Shown in pieces: positions 43,252-52,653 of a DNA stretch of 64,000 nt. Position numbers and translations under genes: made by a program. The notes under the pieces were generated by a model. That model worked only from the letters and a program-made list of their open reading frames with translations. It was not told the DNA's origin and ran no database searches. This stretch comes from Prevotellaceae bacterium (GTDB taxonomy: Bacteria > Bacteroidota > Bacteroidia > Bacteroidales > Bacteroidaceae): the NCBI GenBank assembly GCA_031262785.1, contig JAISHB010000127.1:1-64000 (forward strand), written 5' to 3'. Numbering within the stretch: position 1 is the stretch's first letter; every line of letters begins with the position of its first letter.

Positions 43252-46200
43252 ATGACTTACATGCAATTACTTAACAAGATGGGATTTATCCCTAAAGAAA
43301 ATGCTGTTGGTATATACATAAAGAAATACCAACAACATGAAAACTATTCGCTCGAAGTAAATGTAGAAAAGCAAACCATTCATTACGGCAATCTCATCAC
43401 CTCCGAGAGCAAGACCACCCAAAATTTCTCCCAACCGGAGAATTTTGTTGTATTAGAGTGCGTAGACCGATTACTCACCAAAGGATACCCTCCCCAACAG
43501 ATTGTGTTGGAGAAAACGTGGCCGGCCGGACACGGCACTTCCGGCAGATTGGATATTTGCGTGCGGCGGAGTGACGGCACCGACTATTTACTAATCGAAT
43601 GCAAGACGTTCGGCAAAGAATTCGAGAAAGAATCCGGCAAACTCCATAAAGACGGCGGACAGCTCTTTACTTATTTCAAATTCAGCAATCATGCCGATGT
43701 ACTCATGCTTTATACTTCGCATCTGGACGCACGGCATGAAATTCGGTACCGAAACGAGATTATCAAGATAGAAGAAGCGTATCGGGCAGGAGATGTGAAC
43801 GATTTCTATGAGAAATGGAATAAACTAACGAAAGACAACGGCATTTTCGAAGAGTGGGTGAAGCCATACAACTTTGAGAGCAAAGCACTCACCATGGACG
43901 ATTTGAAAACCATTCAACCGGAAGACAGCGGTTTCATCTTCAACCGGTTTTTGGAGATTCTACGGCACAATGTCGTCTCGGATAAGCCCAATGCCTTCAA
44001 TAAAATATTCACGCTGTTCCTTTGCAAGATATACGATGAGAAAGAGTGCGAAGGGAGCACACGCGAATTGGCTTTTCAATGGAAGGAGGGCATCGATGAC
44101 GACACCTCCTTTCAATTGCGCCTCACCGATTTATATAAGGAGGGGATGTGGGAGTTTCTCGACAAGCACGTCACCGATTTCTCGGAAGAGCAGTTTAAAA
44201 ACCGATACCAAAATCTCACCGATGAAGACAAAAACGACCTTTTGAAAGAGATTAATAAGATTCGTCTGGAAAAAAACAATGAATTTGCCATTAAAGAGGT
44301 CTACGACGAGAAGTCTTTTAAGGAAAACGCCGTGGTGGTTAAGCAAGTGGTAGAGCTTCTGCAGGGTTATAAGATACGTTACGCTGCCAAACAACAATAC
44401 CTTTCCGATTTCTTCGAACTATTGTTGACCACCGGCTTCAAACAAGAATCGGGTCAGTTCTTTACGCCCGTTCCGGTGGCTCAGTTCATTATTAAATCAT
44501 TGCCTGTTGATGCGATTCTAAGCGCAAAACTGCTGGAGGGGAAAAAAGACGATCTGCTGCCCTATATTATCGATTACGCATCGGGTAGCGGTCATTTCAT
44601 CACCGAAAGCATGAATGAGATTCAGTGCCTGCTTCAGGGGCAAGTGCGCAAAGGGTTGAAGACGGAGGCTGTCAAGCTCATCGAGAAGAGCAAGATAGAT
44701 CCCTACGGCTGGGCATTGCAATATGTGTATGGCATCGACAAAGATTACCGCTTGGTCAAGGTAGGCAAGGTAGGTTGCTATTTGCATGGCGACGGATTGG
44801 CCAATGTCATCCACTCCGACGGCTTGGCACGATTCGGTTACCCCGAATACAAAGGGAAACTGGCTGTTAAAGACGCCACATTCCCCCAAGAGAACAAGCA
44901 ATTCGACATCGTCCTATCCAATCCCCCCTATTCGATTTCCGCCTTTAAAAACGTGGCGCGGGAATATTACGGAGCGCAAGACTTTGAGTTATACGACAGC
45001 CTGACAGACAACAGTTCGGAAATAGAGTGTCTTTTTGTGGAACGTGCCAAGCAATTACTCAAGGACGGAGGCGTTGCCGGCATCATTTTGCCCAGCTCCA
45101 TGCTGACGAACGCCGGCATCTACACCAAAACGCGCGAAATCCTCCTGCAATATTTCAACCTGATTGCCATCACAGAGTTTGGCTCCAACACCTTTATGGC
45201 TACGGGGACCAACACGGTGGTACTCTTCCTGCGCCGACGCGGAAACTACGACTGTATCAACATTCGGAAATCTATCCAAGCCTTTCTTGCCAATCCTTCG
45301 GCAGATATTACCATCGGTGGCATAGAACGTCCGGCAGCTAAGTATGTGGAACATGTTTGGAACGGATTACACCTGGATGATTATCTTACGCTGTTGAAGA
45401 AGCATCCCAACGAGCGCGTACTTTCCCATCCGCTATATAAAGCGTATCAAAACCGGATAAAAACCAAGAAAGAGAGCGAGTTTTTTGAGAAAACCCTGGC
45501 AATAGAGGAAGAGAAGCTAACCTATTTCATTCTTGCCTACCCGCAACAGACCGTTCTCATCAAGAGCGGTTCCAAAGAGGAGGAAAAACGCTTCTTGGGC
45601 TATGAATTTTCCGCCCGGCGCGGCAGCGAAGGGATACATGCTATCCAGCGCGGCAAAGAGATTGCCGAATGTACGATGCTCTTCGATGCCGACAGCTATG
45701 ACAATCCGGCAAAAGCAAGTACTTACATCTACAAAGCCTTTAAGGGCGAACCACTTTCGGATATTCCCGAGGAGATGAAAGCACATGTGTTCACGATGAA
45801 CCTGGTAGAACTGCTCACCTTCGATCGGGCGGACTTTGAGAAGACCCTCTCGTTGGCGGCTAAAAAGAGCGTAAAGATTGAGAGCCGCTGGCCGCTATAC
45901 CCGTTGTCTAATCTTGCAACAATAGAATATGGCGATAGAATTGTGCGTAAATCGGAAGCCGGCAAATTATATCCCGTATATGGCGGTGGTGGAGAAACTT
46001 TTAGAGCAGATAAATATAACAGAGAAGATAGATACATCTATTCCCGCTTCGGCATGTCGCCCGAATGCGTACGATTCGTTAAAGGCAGGTTTTTCCTGAA
46101 CGATTCGGGATTAACACTCTCTTCAAAAACAGCCTCACTCTCCAGCAACTATATCGATACGTATTTATCTTTAAACCAGGAAAGAATATATCAATGCGGT

Positions 46201-46962
46201 AGAGGTGTCGCTCAAAAGAATATAGATATGGAGCAATTTTTATCGCTATCTGTTCCCGTTCCCCCCAAAGAAGTCCAAGAGAAGATTGTTAATGAAATAA
46301 TGGAGGTGGAGAAAGAGGTAGCCAGGGCAAAAGAAGAGATAGAGCAGCACGCATCTTATACGGAAGAACTATTCCAAAACCTGAAGGCGACTTCGGTTGA
46401 GCTAAATAAACTTGTATCTTTCAAAAACGGACTGAACTATAACCGTAATAGTGTAGGAGAGACGATCAACATCATCGGCGTAGGTGATTTCCGCGACAAT
46501 ATTGTTCCCGAATGGGAGAAGATTAACCGTATTCAAATTGAAGGTGAATTGCCCGATGATTATCTACTAAAAAAGAATGACTTGTTGATTGTACGCTCTA
46601 ACGGGTCTTCCAATTTAGTGGGTAGAATCCTATTTATCGATAAGACCTTCGCAACCACTTCGTTTTCGGGCTTTACGATTAGATTGCGGCCCGACACCAC
46701 AAAGGTTCATCCCAAATTCCTTTGCTATTATCTGCGAATAAATGCTATTAGAAAGCAATTCGCCACAGGTAGTAGTGGTTCAAACATTAAAAGTTTGAAC
46801 CAGAAACTTATTTCTACCATACCCATACCCCTTCCTTCCTTGGAAGCGCAAAGCAAAATCGCCTCCCAATTAGAAACCATCGAACTTCAAATAGCCCAAG
46901 CCCGGAAGGTCATTGACCAGAGCACGGCGCGCAAGGCAGCAATCCTAAAAACATATCTATAA
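43252..46962 (+). CDS. single-chain restriction-modification enzyme (nuclease, N6-adenine methylase and two specificity domains)
   Basis: About 1236 residues. The N-terminal nuclease (about 100-140) shows SGRLDICVRRSDGTDYLLIE followed by CKTFGKEF, a PD-(D/E)xK pattern. The central methylase has QFFTPVPVAQFIIKSL, motif I DYASGSGHFITESM, motif IV LSNPPYSIS and LPSSMLTNAGIYTKTRE. From about residue 890 there are two type I HsdS-like target-recognition domains (YPLSNLATIEYGDRIV, YIYSRFGMSPECVRF; LNKLVSFKNGLNYNRNS, LKKNDLLIVRSNG) separated by a helical spacer (VEKEVARAKEEIEQHASYTE). This is the type IIG or IIL design, where one chain cuts and methylates. The gene stands alone, more AT-rich than its flanks. 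Confidence 0.87.
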   Translation: MTYMQLLNKMGFIPKENAVGIYIKKYQQHENYSLEVNVEKQTIHYGNLITSESKTTQNFSQPENFVVLECVDRLLTKGYPPQQIVLEKTWPAGHGTSGRLDICVRRSDGTDYLLIECKTFGKEFEKESGKLHKDGGQLFTYFKFSNHADVLMLYTSHLDARHEIRYRNEIIKIEEAYRAGDVNDFYEKWNKLTKDNGIFEEWVKPYNFESKALTMDDLKTIQPEDSGFIFNRFLEILRHNVVSDKPNAFNKIFTLFLCKIYDEKECEGSTRELAFQWKEGIDDDTSFQLRLTDLYKEGMWEFLDKHVTDFSEEQFKNRYQNLTDEDKNDLLKEINKIRLEKNNEFAIKEVYDEKSFKENAVVVKQVVELLQGYKIRYAAKQQYLSDFFELLLTTGFKQESGQFFTPVPVAQFIIKSLPVDAILSAKLLEGKKDDLLPYIIDYASGSGHFITESMNEIQCLLQGQVRKGLKTEAVKLIEKSKIDPYGWALQYVYGIDKDYRLVKVGKVGCYLHGDGLANVIHSDGLARFGYPEYKGKLAVKDATFPQENKQFDIVLSNPPYSISAFKNVAREYYGAQDFELYDSLTDNSSEIECLFVERAKQLLKDGGVAGIILPSSMLTNAGIYTKTREILLQYFNLIAITEFGSNTFMATGTNTVVLFLRRRGNYDCINIRKSIQAFLANPSADITIGGIERPAAKYVEHVWNGLHLDDYLTLLKKHPNERVLSHPLYKAYQNRIKTKKESEFFEKTLAIEEEKLTYFILAYPQQTVLIKSGSKEEEKRFLGYEFSARRGSEGIHAIQRGKEIAECTMLFDADSYDNPAKASTYIYKAFKGEPLSDIPEEMKAHVFTMNLVELLTFDRADFEKTLSLAAKKSVKIESRWPLYPLSNLATIEYGDRIVRKSEAGKLYPVYGGGGETFRADKYNREDRYIYSRFGMSPECVRFVKGRFFLNDSGLTLSSKTASLSSNYIDTYLSLNQERIYQCGRGVAQKNIDMEQFLSLSVPVPPKEVQEKIVNEIMEVEKEVARAKEEIEQHASYTEELFQNLKATSVELNKLVSFKNGLNYNRNSVGETINIIGVGDFRDNIVPEWEKINRIQIEGELPDDYLLKKNDLLIVRSNGSSNLVGRILFIDKTFATTSFSGFTIRLRPDTTKVHPKFLCYYLRINAIRKQFATGSSGSNIKSLNQKLISTIPIPLPSLEAQSKIASQLETIELQIAQARKVIDQSTARKAAILKTYL

Positions 46963-46979
46963 CTCAATCCTATTAAAAT

Positions 46980-48083
46980 ATGGCATTACAATGTGGCATA
47001 GTCGGCCTTCCCAACGTAGGAAAATCGACCCTTTTCAACTGTTTGTCGAGCGCCCGGGCGCAAGCGGCCAACTTCCCCTTCTGCACCATCGAACCCAACG
47101 TGGGCGTGATCACCGGTCCCGACGAACGGCTCACGCGCCTGGCCGAGCTGGTACATCCCCGGCGCATCGTGCCCACCACGGTGGAGATTGTGGATATTGC
47201 CGGCTTGGTCAAGGGGGCGAGCAAGGGCGAAGGCTTGGGCAACAAGTTTTTGGCCAACATCCGTGAGACCGACGCCATCCTGCATGTGTTGCGCTGCTTC
47301 GACGACGAGAACGTGACCCATGTCGACGGCTCGGTCGATCCCGTCCGCGACAAAGAGATTATCGATGCCGAATTGCAAATCAAAGACCTCGAGACCATCG
47401 ACGCCCGCATCCAAAAAGTGCAGAAACAGGCACAGACCGGCGGCGACAAGGCGGCCAAACTGCTGCTGGAGGTGCTGCTCAAGTTTAAAGCGGCGCTCAG
47501 TCAGGGTCTTTCGGCGCGTACCGTCAGCTTCGAGACCAAAGATGAGCAGCGCGCCGCCCGCGATCTGTTCCTACTGACGGCCAAACCGGTGCTTTACGTC
47601 TGCAACGTGGACGAGGCATCGGCCGTAAGCGGTAATGCCTACGTCCAGGCCGTTCGCACGGCGGTGAAAAACGAAGAGGCCGACATCCTGGTGGTCGCCG
47701 CCAAGACCGAAGCCGACATTGCCGAGTTGGAAACCTACGAAGACCGGCAGCTTTTCCTGGCGGAAGCGGGACTGGCGGAATCGGGAGTCAACCGCCTCAT
47801 CAAGGCGGCCTACCAACTGCTCAACCTCGAGACGTTTTTGACCGCGGGCGAAGACGAAGTGCGTGCCTGGACCTATCATAAGGGTTGGAAAGCGCCGGGG
47901 TGCGCCGGGGTGATACACACCGACTTCGAGAAAGGCTTCATCCGCGCCGAGGTGATTAAGTATGCCGATTTTCTGGCCTACGGCAGCGAGGCAGCCGTGC
48001 GTGAAGCGGGCAAGCTCAGCGTCGAAGGCAAAGAATACGTGGTGCAAGACGGCGACATCATGCACTTCCGCTTCAACGTCTAA
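46980..48083 (+). CDS. ychF: redox-regulated ATPase YchF
   Basis: A 367-residue Obg-family protein that hydrolyses ATP rather than GTP. The N-terminus is CGIVGLPNVGKSTLFNCLSS (P-loop), with FCTIEPNVGVI, VDIAGLVKGASKGEGLGNKF and a C-terminal TGS domain (RAWTYHKGWKAPGCAGVIHT). NVDEASAV takes the place of the NKxD specificity motif, in line with ATP use. Ribosome- and redox-linked stress role. Confidence 0.97.
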   Translation: MALQCGIVGLPNVGKSTLFNCLSSARAQAANFPFCTIEPNVGVITGPDERLTRLAELVHPRRIVPTTVEIVDIAGLVKGASKGEGLGNKFLANIRETDAILHVLRCFDDENVTHVDGSVDPVRDKEIIDAELQIKDLETIDARIQKVQKQAQTGGDKAAKLLLEVLLKFKAALSQGLSARTVSFETKDEQRAARDLFLLTAKPVLYVCNVDEASAVSGNAYVQAVRTAVKNEEADILVVAAKTEADIAELETYEDRQLFLAEAGLAESGVNRLIKAAYQLLNLETFLTAGEDEVRAWTYHKGWKAPGCAGVIHTDFEKGFIRAEVIKYADFLAYGSEAAVREAGKLSVEGKEYVVQDGDIMHFRFNV

Positions 48084-48127
48084 CCCCCTGTCGCCCGATG
48101 AACAGTATCCCTTAAAAAACTCTCCTT

Positions 48128-48958
48128 ATGACCTCACTCTTTATCACCTGGAATCCCGATCCCGAAATCTTCCGTATTTTCGGCATCCCCGTGCGCTACT
48201 ACGGCCTGCTTTGGGTGGTTGGCATCGCGCTTTCCGCCTATGTGGTTCACTACATCTACCGCGACAAGAAGATTGGCGAAGAGAAGTTCGAACCCCTCTT
48301 CTTCTACTGCTTCTTCGGCATCCTCCTGGGGGCACGATTGGGACATTGCCTCTTCTATAACGAGCACGGCTACTACTTTTCCAACTTCTACACCACGCTC
48401 GAGGTTTTCCTGCCCTTTCGACACGATGCCGCCGGCTGGCATTGGACAGGCTACGCCGGACTGGCCAGCCACGGAGGCACGGCCGGCCTGATTGTTTCGC
48501 TCTGGCTCTACTGTCGGAAATACAAAATGCACTTCATGGACGTGTTGGACATCATGGGCGTGGCCGCTCCCGTTTGCGCCTGCTTTATCCGGCTGGCCAA
48601 CCTGATGAATCAAGAGATTGTGGGCGATGCCACCACCGTGCCCTGGGCCTTTGTCTTTCCGCACGTGGACATGCAGCCGCGCCACCCCGCCCAGCTCTAC
48701 GAAGCACTGGCCTACCTGCTGATCTTCGGCATGATGCTCTACCTCTACAAAACACGGGGCAAAACGCTGCGGCGCGGCTTTTTCTTCGGGCTGTGCATCG
48801 CCAGCATCTTCACCTTCCGCTTTTTCATTGAGTTTATCAAGATGGAGCAGGTCGATTTCGAGAAAAACATGGTGCTGGACATGGGACAATGGCTCAGCAT
48901 CCCCTTTATTTTGGCCGGACTCTACTTTATGTTCGGGTATGGGCGCAAACGGGGGTGA
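48128..48958 (+). CDS. lgt: prolipoprotein diacylglyceryl transferase
   Basis: A 276-residue inner-membrane enzyme that attaches diacylglycerol to the lipobox cysteine, the first step of lipoprotein maturation. It has about seven helices and the motifs [56 protein letters not shown] and [14 protein letters not shown]. The many lipoproteins in this window depend on it. Its stop codon is directly followed by the convergent DUF4143 gene. Confidence 0.96.
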   Translation: MTSLFITWNPDPEIFRIFGIPVRYYGLLWVVGIALSAYVVHYIYRDKKIGEEKFEPLFFYCFFGILLGARLGHCLFYNEHGYYFSNFYTTLEVFLPFRHDAAGWHWTGYAGLASHGGTAGLIVSLWLYCRKYKMHFMDVLDIMGVAAPVCACFIRLANLMNQEIVGDATTVPWAFVFPHVDMQPRHPAQLYEALAYLLIFGMMLYLYKTRGKTLRRGFFFGLCIASIFTFRFFIEFIKMEQVDFEKNMVLDMGQWLSIPFILAGLYFMFGYGRKRG

Positions 48959-50227
48959 TTAAGCGCCCAGGCAACCCAGCGGAACCACCCACACCCCATC
49001 GGGACGCCGGTAAGCGAACTGCCCGCCGGTGACCACCATCAGGAAAGCGGGTTCTCCCACCTTCGAGGTGTCTACCTTGGCACGCAACCGGCACAGGTTC
49101 GCGGCCGCCGCCTCAATCTCACGGCTACCCAGCTTTACCTCCACCCCCGCCCACCGATTGTCGTGCAGGCGGATAATCAGGTCGGCTTCCAGCTTCTCTT
49201 TATCGCGATAGTGATAGATTTCGCCGTCGATGGTTTGCGCATAGATGCGCAAATCGCGCGTAACGAGCGACTCGAAAAGAAATCCGAAGTATTCAAAATC
49301 GTTCAGCAGGCTCTCGGCATTGGCCAACATCACGGCTGCCGCAATCGAGGGGTCGACAAACTGCCGCTTGTCGGAGGTGCGAATGGCCGACTTGGAACGC
49401 AGCGAAGGTTTCCATGCCGGCACATCTTCGATGAGGAAAATGCGTCGCAACGCCTGCAGATAGCTGTGCATCGTCGGTTCCGAAAAGGCGGTGTCGCCCC
49501 CGCGGACATCCTCCAGCAAGGTAGTGAGCGAAGCCAGCGTGGAAAGGTTGCGGGCGTAGGAGCGCAACAGCCCGCGCACGCGCTGCGGATTGCGGTCTAC
49601 GCCATCTACCCGCTGCACATCCAAGTGAATGACCGCCTCTACGTAGTTGCGCGCCACCTGCTCCGAATCCACCCCTTTGACCACCGCCTCAGGCCATCCG
49701 CCGCGACAAATTGCCCGGGCGAGGTCGGGAACGCTCAGTCGGCTCTCACCAGCCATATCCGTCGCCCCGTCGAACAACATTTTGAGCGAGACCACGCCGC
49801 TGGACTCGCCCGATTCAACCAAAGACATCGGTCGCATCCGCAGTCGGGCAATGCGTCCGGTTCCCGTATGTCTGGGTTGCTCATCTTCCCGCGGCACGGC
49901 CGAACCCGTGAGGATGTATTGCCCCCATTCGCCCGTCCGATCTACGTCGAATCGCACTGCATCCCACAAAACGGGCGCCTCTTGCCATTCATCAATCAAA
50001 CGGGGCTTGGGTCCGAGCAGCAAGCGCGAAGGCATGACGTCGGCCAAGCGCAAATAGCCGGCGCTGTGGTCGGGGTCTTGCATGTAAAGGACACTTTCGG
50101 CCGCTTCCCGTCCGGTGCGCGTCTTGCCACACCATTTGGGACCTTCAATCAGCAGCGCGCCCGAAGAGGATAGCTTTGCGCGCACCAGATGGTCGGCCAA
50201 GCGGGGATGATAGGTTGTTTCTGCCAT
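48959..50227 (-). CDS. AAA ATPase with DUF4143 domain
   Basis: A 422-residue protein of the AAA_14/DUF4143 type that is present in many copies in Bacteroidales. Walker A is degenerate but recognisable (LIEGPKWCGKTRTGREAAE), Walker B region LIDEWQEAPVLWDAVRF, sensor YILTGSAVP, and the C-terminal PD-(D/E)xK-like DUF4143 has FFGFLFESLVTRDLRIYA with DLIIRLHDNRWAGVEVKLG. Function unsettled; links to DNA processing and defence have been proposed. Convergent and immediately abutting lgt. Confidence 0.9.
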   Translation of the reverse strand: MAETTYHPRLADHLVRAKLSSSGALLIEGPKWCGKTRTGREAAESVLYMQDPDHSAGYLRLADVMPSRLLLGPKPRLIDEWQEAPVLWDAVRFDVDRTGEWGQYILTGSAVPREDEQPRHTGTGRIARLRMRPMSLVESGESSGVVSLKMLFDGATDMAGESRLSVPDLARAICRGGWPEAVVKGVDSEQVARNYVEAVIHLDVQRVDGVDRNPQRVRGLLRSYARNLSTLASLTTLLEDVRGGDTAFSEPTMHSYLQALRRIFLIEDVPAWKPSLRSKSAIRTSDKRQFVDPSIAAAVMLANAESLLNDFEYFGFLFESLVTRDLRIYAQTIDGEIYHYRDKEKLEADLIIRLHDNRWAGVEVKLGSREIEAAAANLCRLRAKVDTSKVGEPAFLMVVTGGQFAYRRPDGVWVVPLGCLGA

Positions 50228-50250
50228 TTCTTTTTCGTTTCAATTCGGCA

Positions 50251-50258
50251 CAAAGGTA
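50251..50258 (-). promoter_or_regulatory. -7 box of the DUF4143 ATPase gene
   Basis: CAAAGGTA (TACCTTTG on the minus strand), 24 bp before the ATG, at the left edge of the repeat-filled gap. Confidence 0.6.
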
Positions 50259-50277
50259 CGCAGCGCATTCCAAATTT

Positions 50278-50340
50278 AAGCGATTGGCGCATTTTTATTT
50301 AAGTGATTGGCGCATTTTGGTTTAAGTAGTTGGCGAAAAT
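50278..50340. repeat. 23-bp direct repeat, three copies
   Basis: AAGCGATTGGCGCATTTTT starts at 50278, and versions of it at 50301 and 50324, an exact 23-bp step. The third copy is truncated (TTGGCGAAAATGG). It lies directly upstream of the DUF4143 promoter and just before array D. Confidence 0.85.
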
Positions 50341-50346
50341 GGGAAG

Positions 50347-50605
50347 CCGGCGGGAGAAACGGCCTCTTCCCGAACGAAACCGTTTTTCCCGCCGGAAAAG
50401 TCATATCCTTCCGAATAATAGTGTTTTTCCCGCCGGAAAAACGGTTTTATTCCGAATAATAGCGCTACTTCCGCGGGAAAAGTCATATTATTCCGAATAA
50501 AAGGGTTACTCCCGCCGGAAAAGTTGTATAATTTCAGACAAAAGTTATATTCCAACGCGACTTGTCAAACAATTCCAAAAAAAAGGGCGGTTCCTGCCGG
50601 AAAAT
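50347..50605. repeat. array D: seven 41-bp units between divergent promoters
   Basis: CCCGCCGG or a variant recurs at 50347, 50388, 50429, 50470, 50511, 50552 and 50593, a constant 41-bp step with no indels. A second anchor, TATTCCGAATAATAG, keeps the same spacing in the middle units. TTTTCC-CGCC-GGAAAA can form a hairpin and TTATTCCGAATAA is itself nearly palindromic. The outer units (first, sixth, seventh) are decayed. The 551-bp gap 50228-50778 also holds the 23-bp repeats and both promoters. Confidence 0.93.
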
Positions 50606-50661
50606 TAGTTTATTTTGGAATTTTTTTACATTTCCGATTTGCAGGGAATCATTCTTTGCGT

Positions 50662-50669
50662 TACTTTTG
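50662..50669 (+). promoter_or_regulatory. -7 box of the DUF6261 gene
   Basis: TACTTTTG, about 110 bp before the ATG, giving a ~105-nt leader. Confidence 0.55.
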
Positions 50670-50778
50670 CCGCCGAATTCAGCAAATCTCTCCCTGACGC
50701 AACCAAGCAAACCGCGACGTAGAGAGCATCACAACTGTTCAAAACTAATTTTATTATTAACCAAAAAACCATTTTTTC

Positions 50779-51561
50779 ATGGAGACTATTCAAAATCTCA
50801 ACTTGCAGAAGCTCAAACAGATTGAGCTGGCCTCGTTCGGTCAAGCCGTGGAGGAGAAACTGGAAGAGACTCCCGCCATTTTACAGCAGGCGCCGGTGCA
50901 AGCCCGCGCATTTATTGACTTGTTGGGCAAGCTCAATGCCCGTGTGAAGCTTTCTCAAAAGAAAAGCCACACGCAGGAGTTGAGTGTGGCCGATGCCAAG
51001 CGCGACCGCGGATTTAGCGGCTACAAAAGCGCCCTGGCATTCTTCCGTCACGCCGAGGGTGCCGAGCACCAGGCGTATGAGCGATTGTTTGATCACCTGA
51101 ATCTCTACCATTTTTCAAGCAAAATGGCCCGGGTGAAGCAAACGGCCGTGATGCTTCAGTTTATTCCCGACTTGCGCAATGCCGCAGGCTTGGGCAAGGA
51201 TGTGAAATTGTTGAACCTCACGCCCTACGTCGATATGATGGAGCAGGGGAACAACGAAGTGGTGGCACTCGAGAAAGAGGTCAACGAGGAGGCGTCGCAG
51301 ATGCCTCTGGGGCAGACACAGGCCGTGGTGAAAGCCTTTATCGAGTCGTACCACGAGCTTATCAAGACCGTAAATGTGCTCATGGGCCTGAACGGAGAGA
51401 CTAAGTTCGCCGCTTTTCGGGATTACGTCAATGCGGTGATTGTAGAATACAAGCGGAGTGTCTTAGGACAAAAAGCCACCTTAGAGGGTGGCACCGATGG
51501 GGATAATACCCCCGGAAACGGGGGTAACGACGGCGACGAAGAGGAGCCGCCGCAAGGATAA
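50779..51561 (+). CDS. DUF6261 family protein
   Basis: A 260-residue, mostly helical, soluble protein without a signal peptide. The pattern LNLQKLKQIELASFG, RDRGFSGYKSALAFFRHA, EGAEHQAYERLFDHLNLY and LGLNGETKFAAFRDYVNAV-like blocks fits DUF6261, a family common and multi-copy in Bacteroidales. The C-terminus is a low-complexity acidic tail (GGTDGDNTPGNGGNDGDEEE). Function unknown. Downstream is a long-armed terminator. Confidence 0.8.
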   Translation: METIQNLNLQKLKQIELASFGQAVEEKLEETPAILQQAPVQARAFIDLLGKLNARVKLSQKKSHTQELSVADAKRDRGFSGYKSALAFFRHAEGAEHQAYERLFDHLNLYHFSSKMARVKQTAVMLQFIPDLRNAAGLGKDVKLLNLTPYVDMMEQGNNEVVALEKEVNEEASQMPLGQTQAVVKAFIESYHELIKTVNVLMGLNGETKFAAFRDYVNAVIVEYKRSVLGQKATLEGGTDGDNTPGNGGNDGDEEEPPQG

Positions 51562-51582
51562 ATCATCCTCTGGCATACTGGT

Positions 51583-51651
51583 AGTCTCCTTCCCGTCCGG
51601 CGTAGTCTTTCCCTTTGCTTTCAGCTCGCCGGCGGGGAGGGGACTTTTTTT
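51583..51651 (+). terminator. intrinsic terminator of the DUF6261 gene
   Basis: AGTCTCCTTCCCGTCCGGC pairs with GCCGGCGGGGAGGGGACT (two G-U pairs, one bulge) across a loop of about 26 nt, then T8. Confidence 0.7.
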
Positions 51652-51657
51652 GTTTCC

Positions 51658-52617
51658 TCACTCCCCCACATACCGCTCTACAAACTCGCGTACCCGCCGC
51701 GTGTATTCCCCCGGGCGCATCTTATAACTCATGGCATGCGTGGCCTCGGGCACAATCCACAATTCTTTGGGCAATGGTTTGGCTTCATAGAGCGTGTAGG
51801 CCATGCGCGTGGGCACATAGGTGTCGGCATCGCCGTGAATAAAGAGCATCGGGAGCTTACACTTGGCCACTTGCTGCACGGCCGAGGCGCCGGTGAACCA
51901 TACGCCCCAATCATCGGCCAAACGACTCACCACATTGGCCGTATACAGGAGCGGAAAGGCGGGCAGACCAAAATCGCGCTTCATAATGTAGGCGAATTGG
52001 TCGAAGACGTCGGTATAGCCGCAATCTTCTATGATGCAAGCCACATACGGGGGGAGCTGCTCGCCCGAGAGCATCATCACGGCCGAGGCGCCCATGGAAA
52101 TGCCGTGAAGCACCTGCCGGGTTTGTCCGCCGAACCGTTCGTTGGCCAATTGCATCCAGCCGAGCAGATCAAGACGATCGAGCCAGCCCATCCGGATGTA
52201 GGTGCCTTCGCTTTGCCCGTGGGCATGAAGGTCGGGCAAGAGAATGTTGTAGCCAAGATGACGGTGGTAGAGGTATCCTATCATCAACATGCGCACGCTG
52301 CAGTCGGTGTAGCCGTGTACAATCACTGCGGTATGGCTGGTCGGCACGGCGGCGGGCACATAGAGGGCATGCAGGCGGCCTCCCTGCCGGCTGACAAGGA
52401 AAGTGTCGCGCAAGGCGCCTTCGCTCTGCAAGCTATCAATCCATCCGATGGTCTGTGGATAGGTATCGAAGAGGTAGGCATACGATCCCACCGTGTTGCG
52501 CCCCTCGTTCCGGGAGGGATGCAGGGAAAATTCAAACAGATAGACGCCGGCACCGGCCAGCGCCAGTAGCAGCAGGGTCAGGAGCGCACAGAGCGCGTAT
52601 CTAAAGGGCTTCTTCAT
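51658..52617 (-). CDS. alpha/beta hydrolase, membrane-anchored
   Basis: A 319-residue hydrolase with an N-terminal transmembrane anchor (ALCALLTLLLLALAGAGVYLF). The catalytic triad is visible: serine in LHGISMGASAVMML, aspartate in LFIHGDADTYVP and histidine in PEATHAMSY; the oxyanion loop is AVIVHGYTDCS. Substrate unknown; relatives include peptidase S9/S33-like esterases. Last gene of the phoH-purC-menG-aroE unit, 36 bp after aroE. Confidence 0.87.
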   Translation of the reverse strand: MKKPFRYALCALLTLLLLALAGAGVYLFEFSLHPSRNEGRNTVGSYAYLFDTYPQTIGWIDSLQSEGALRDTFLVSRQGGRLHALYVPAAVPTSHTAVIVHGYTDCSVRMLMIGYLYHRHLGYNILLPDLHAHGQSEGTYIRMGWLDRLDLLGWMQLANERFGGQTRQVLHGISMGASAVMMLSGEQLPPYVACIIEDCGYTDVFDQFAYIMKRDFGLPAFPLLYTANVVSRLADDWGVWFTGASAVQQVAKCKLPMLFIHGDADTYVPTRMAYTLYEAKPLPKELWIVPEATHAMSYKMRPGEYTRRVREFVERYVGE

Positions 52618-52653
52618 ACGTGAAAAGGGTGCCGCGGCGCGGCTTTCCCCGGA

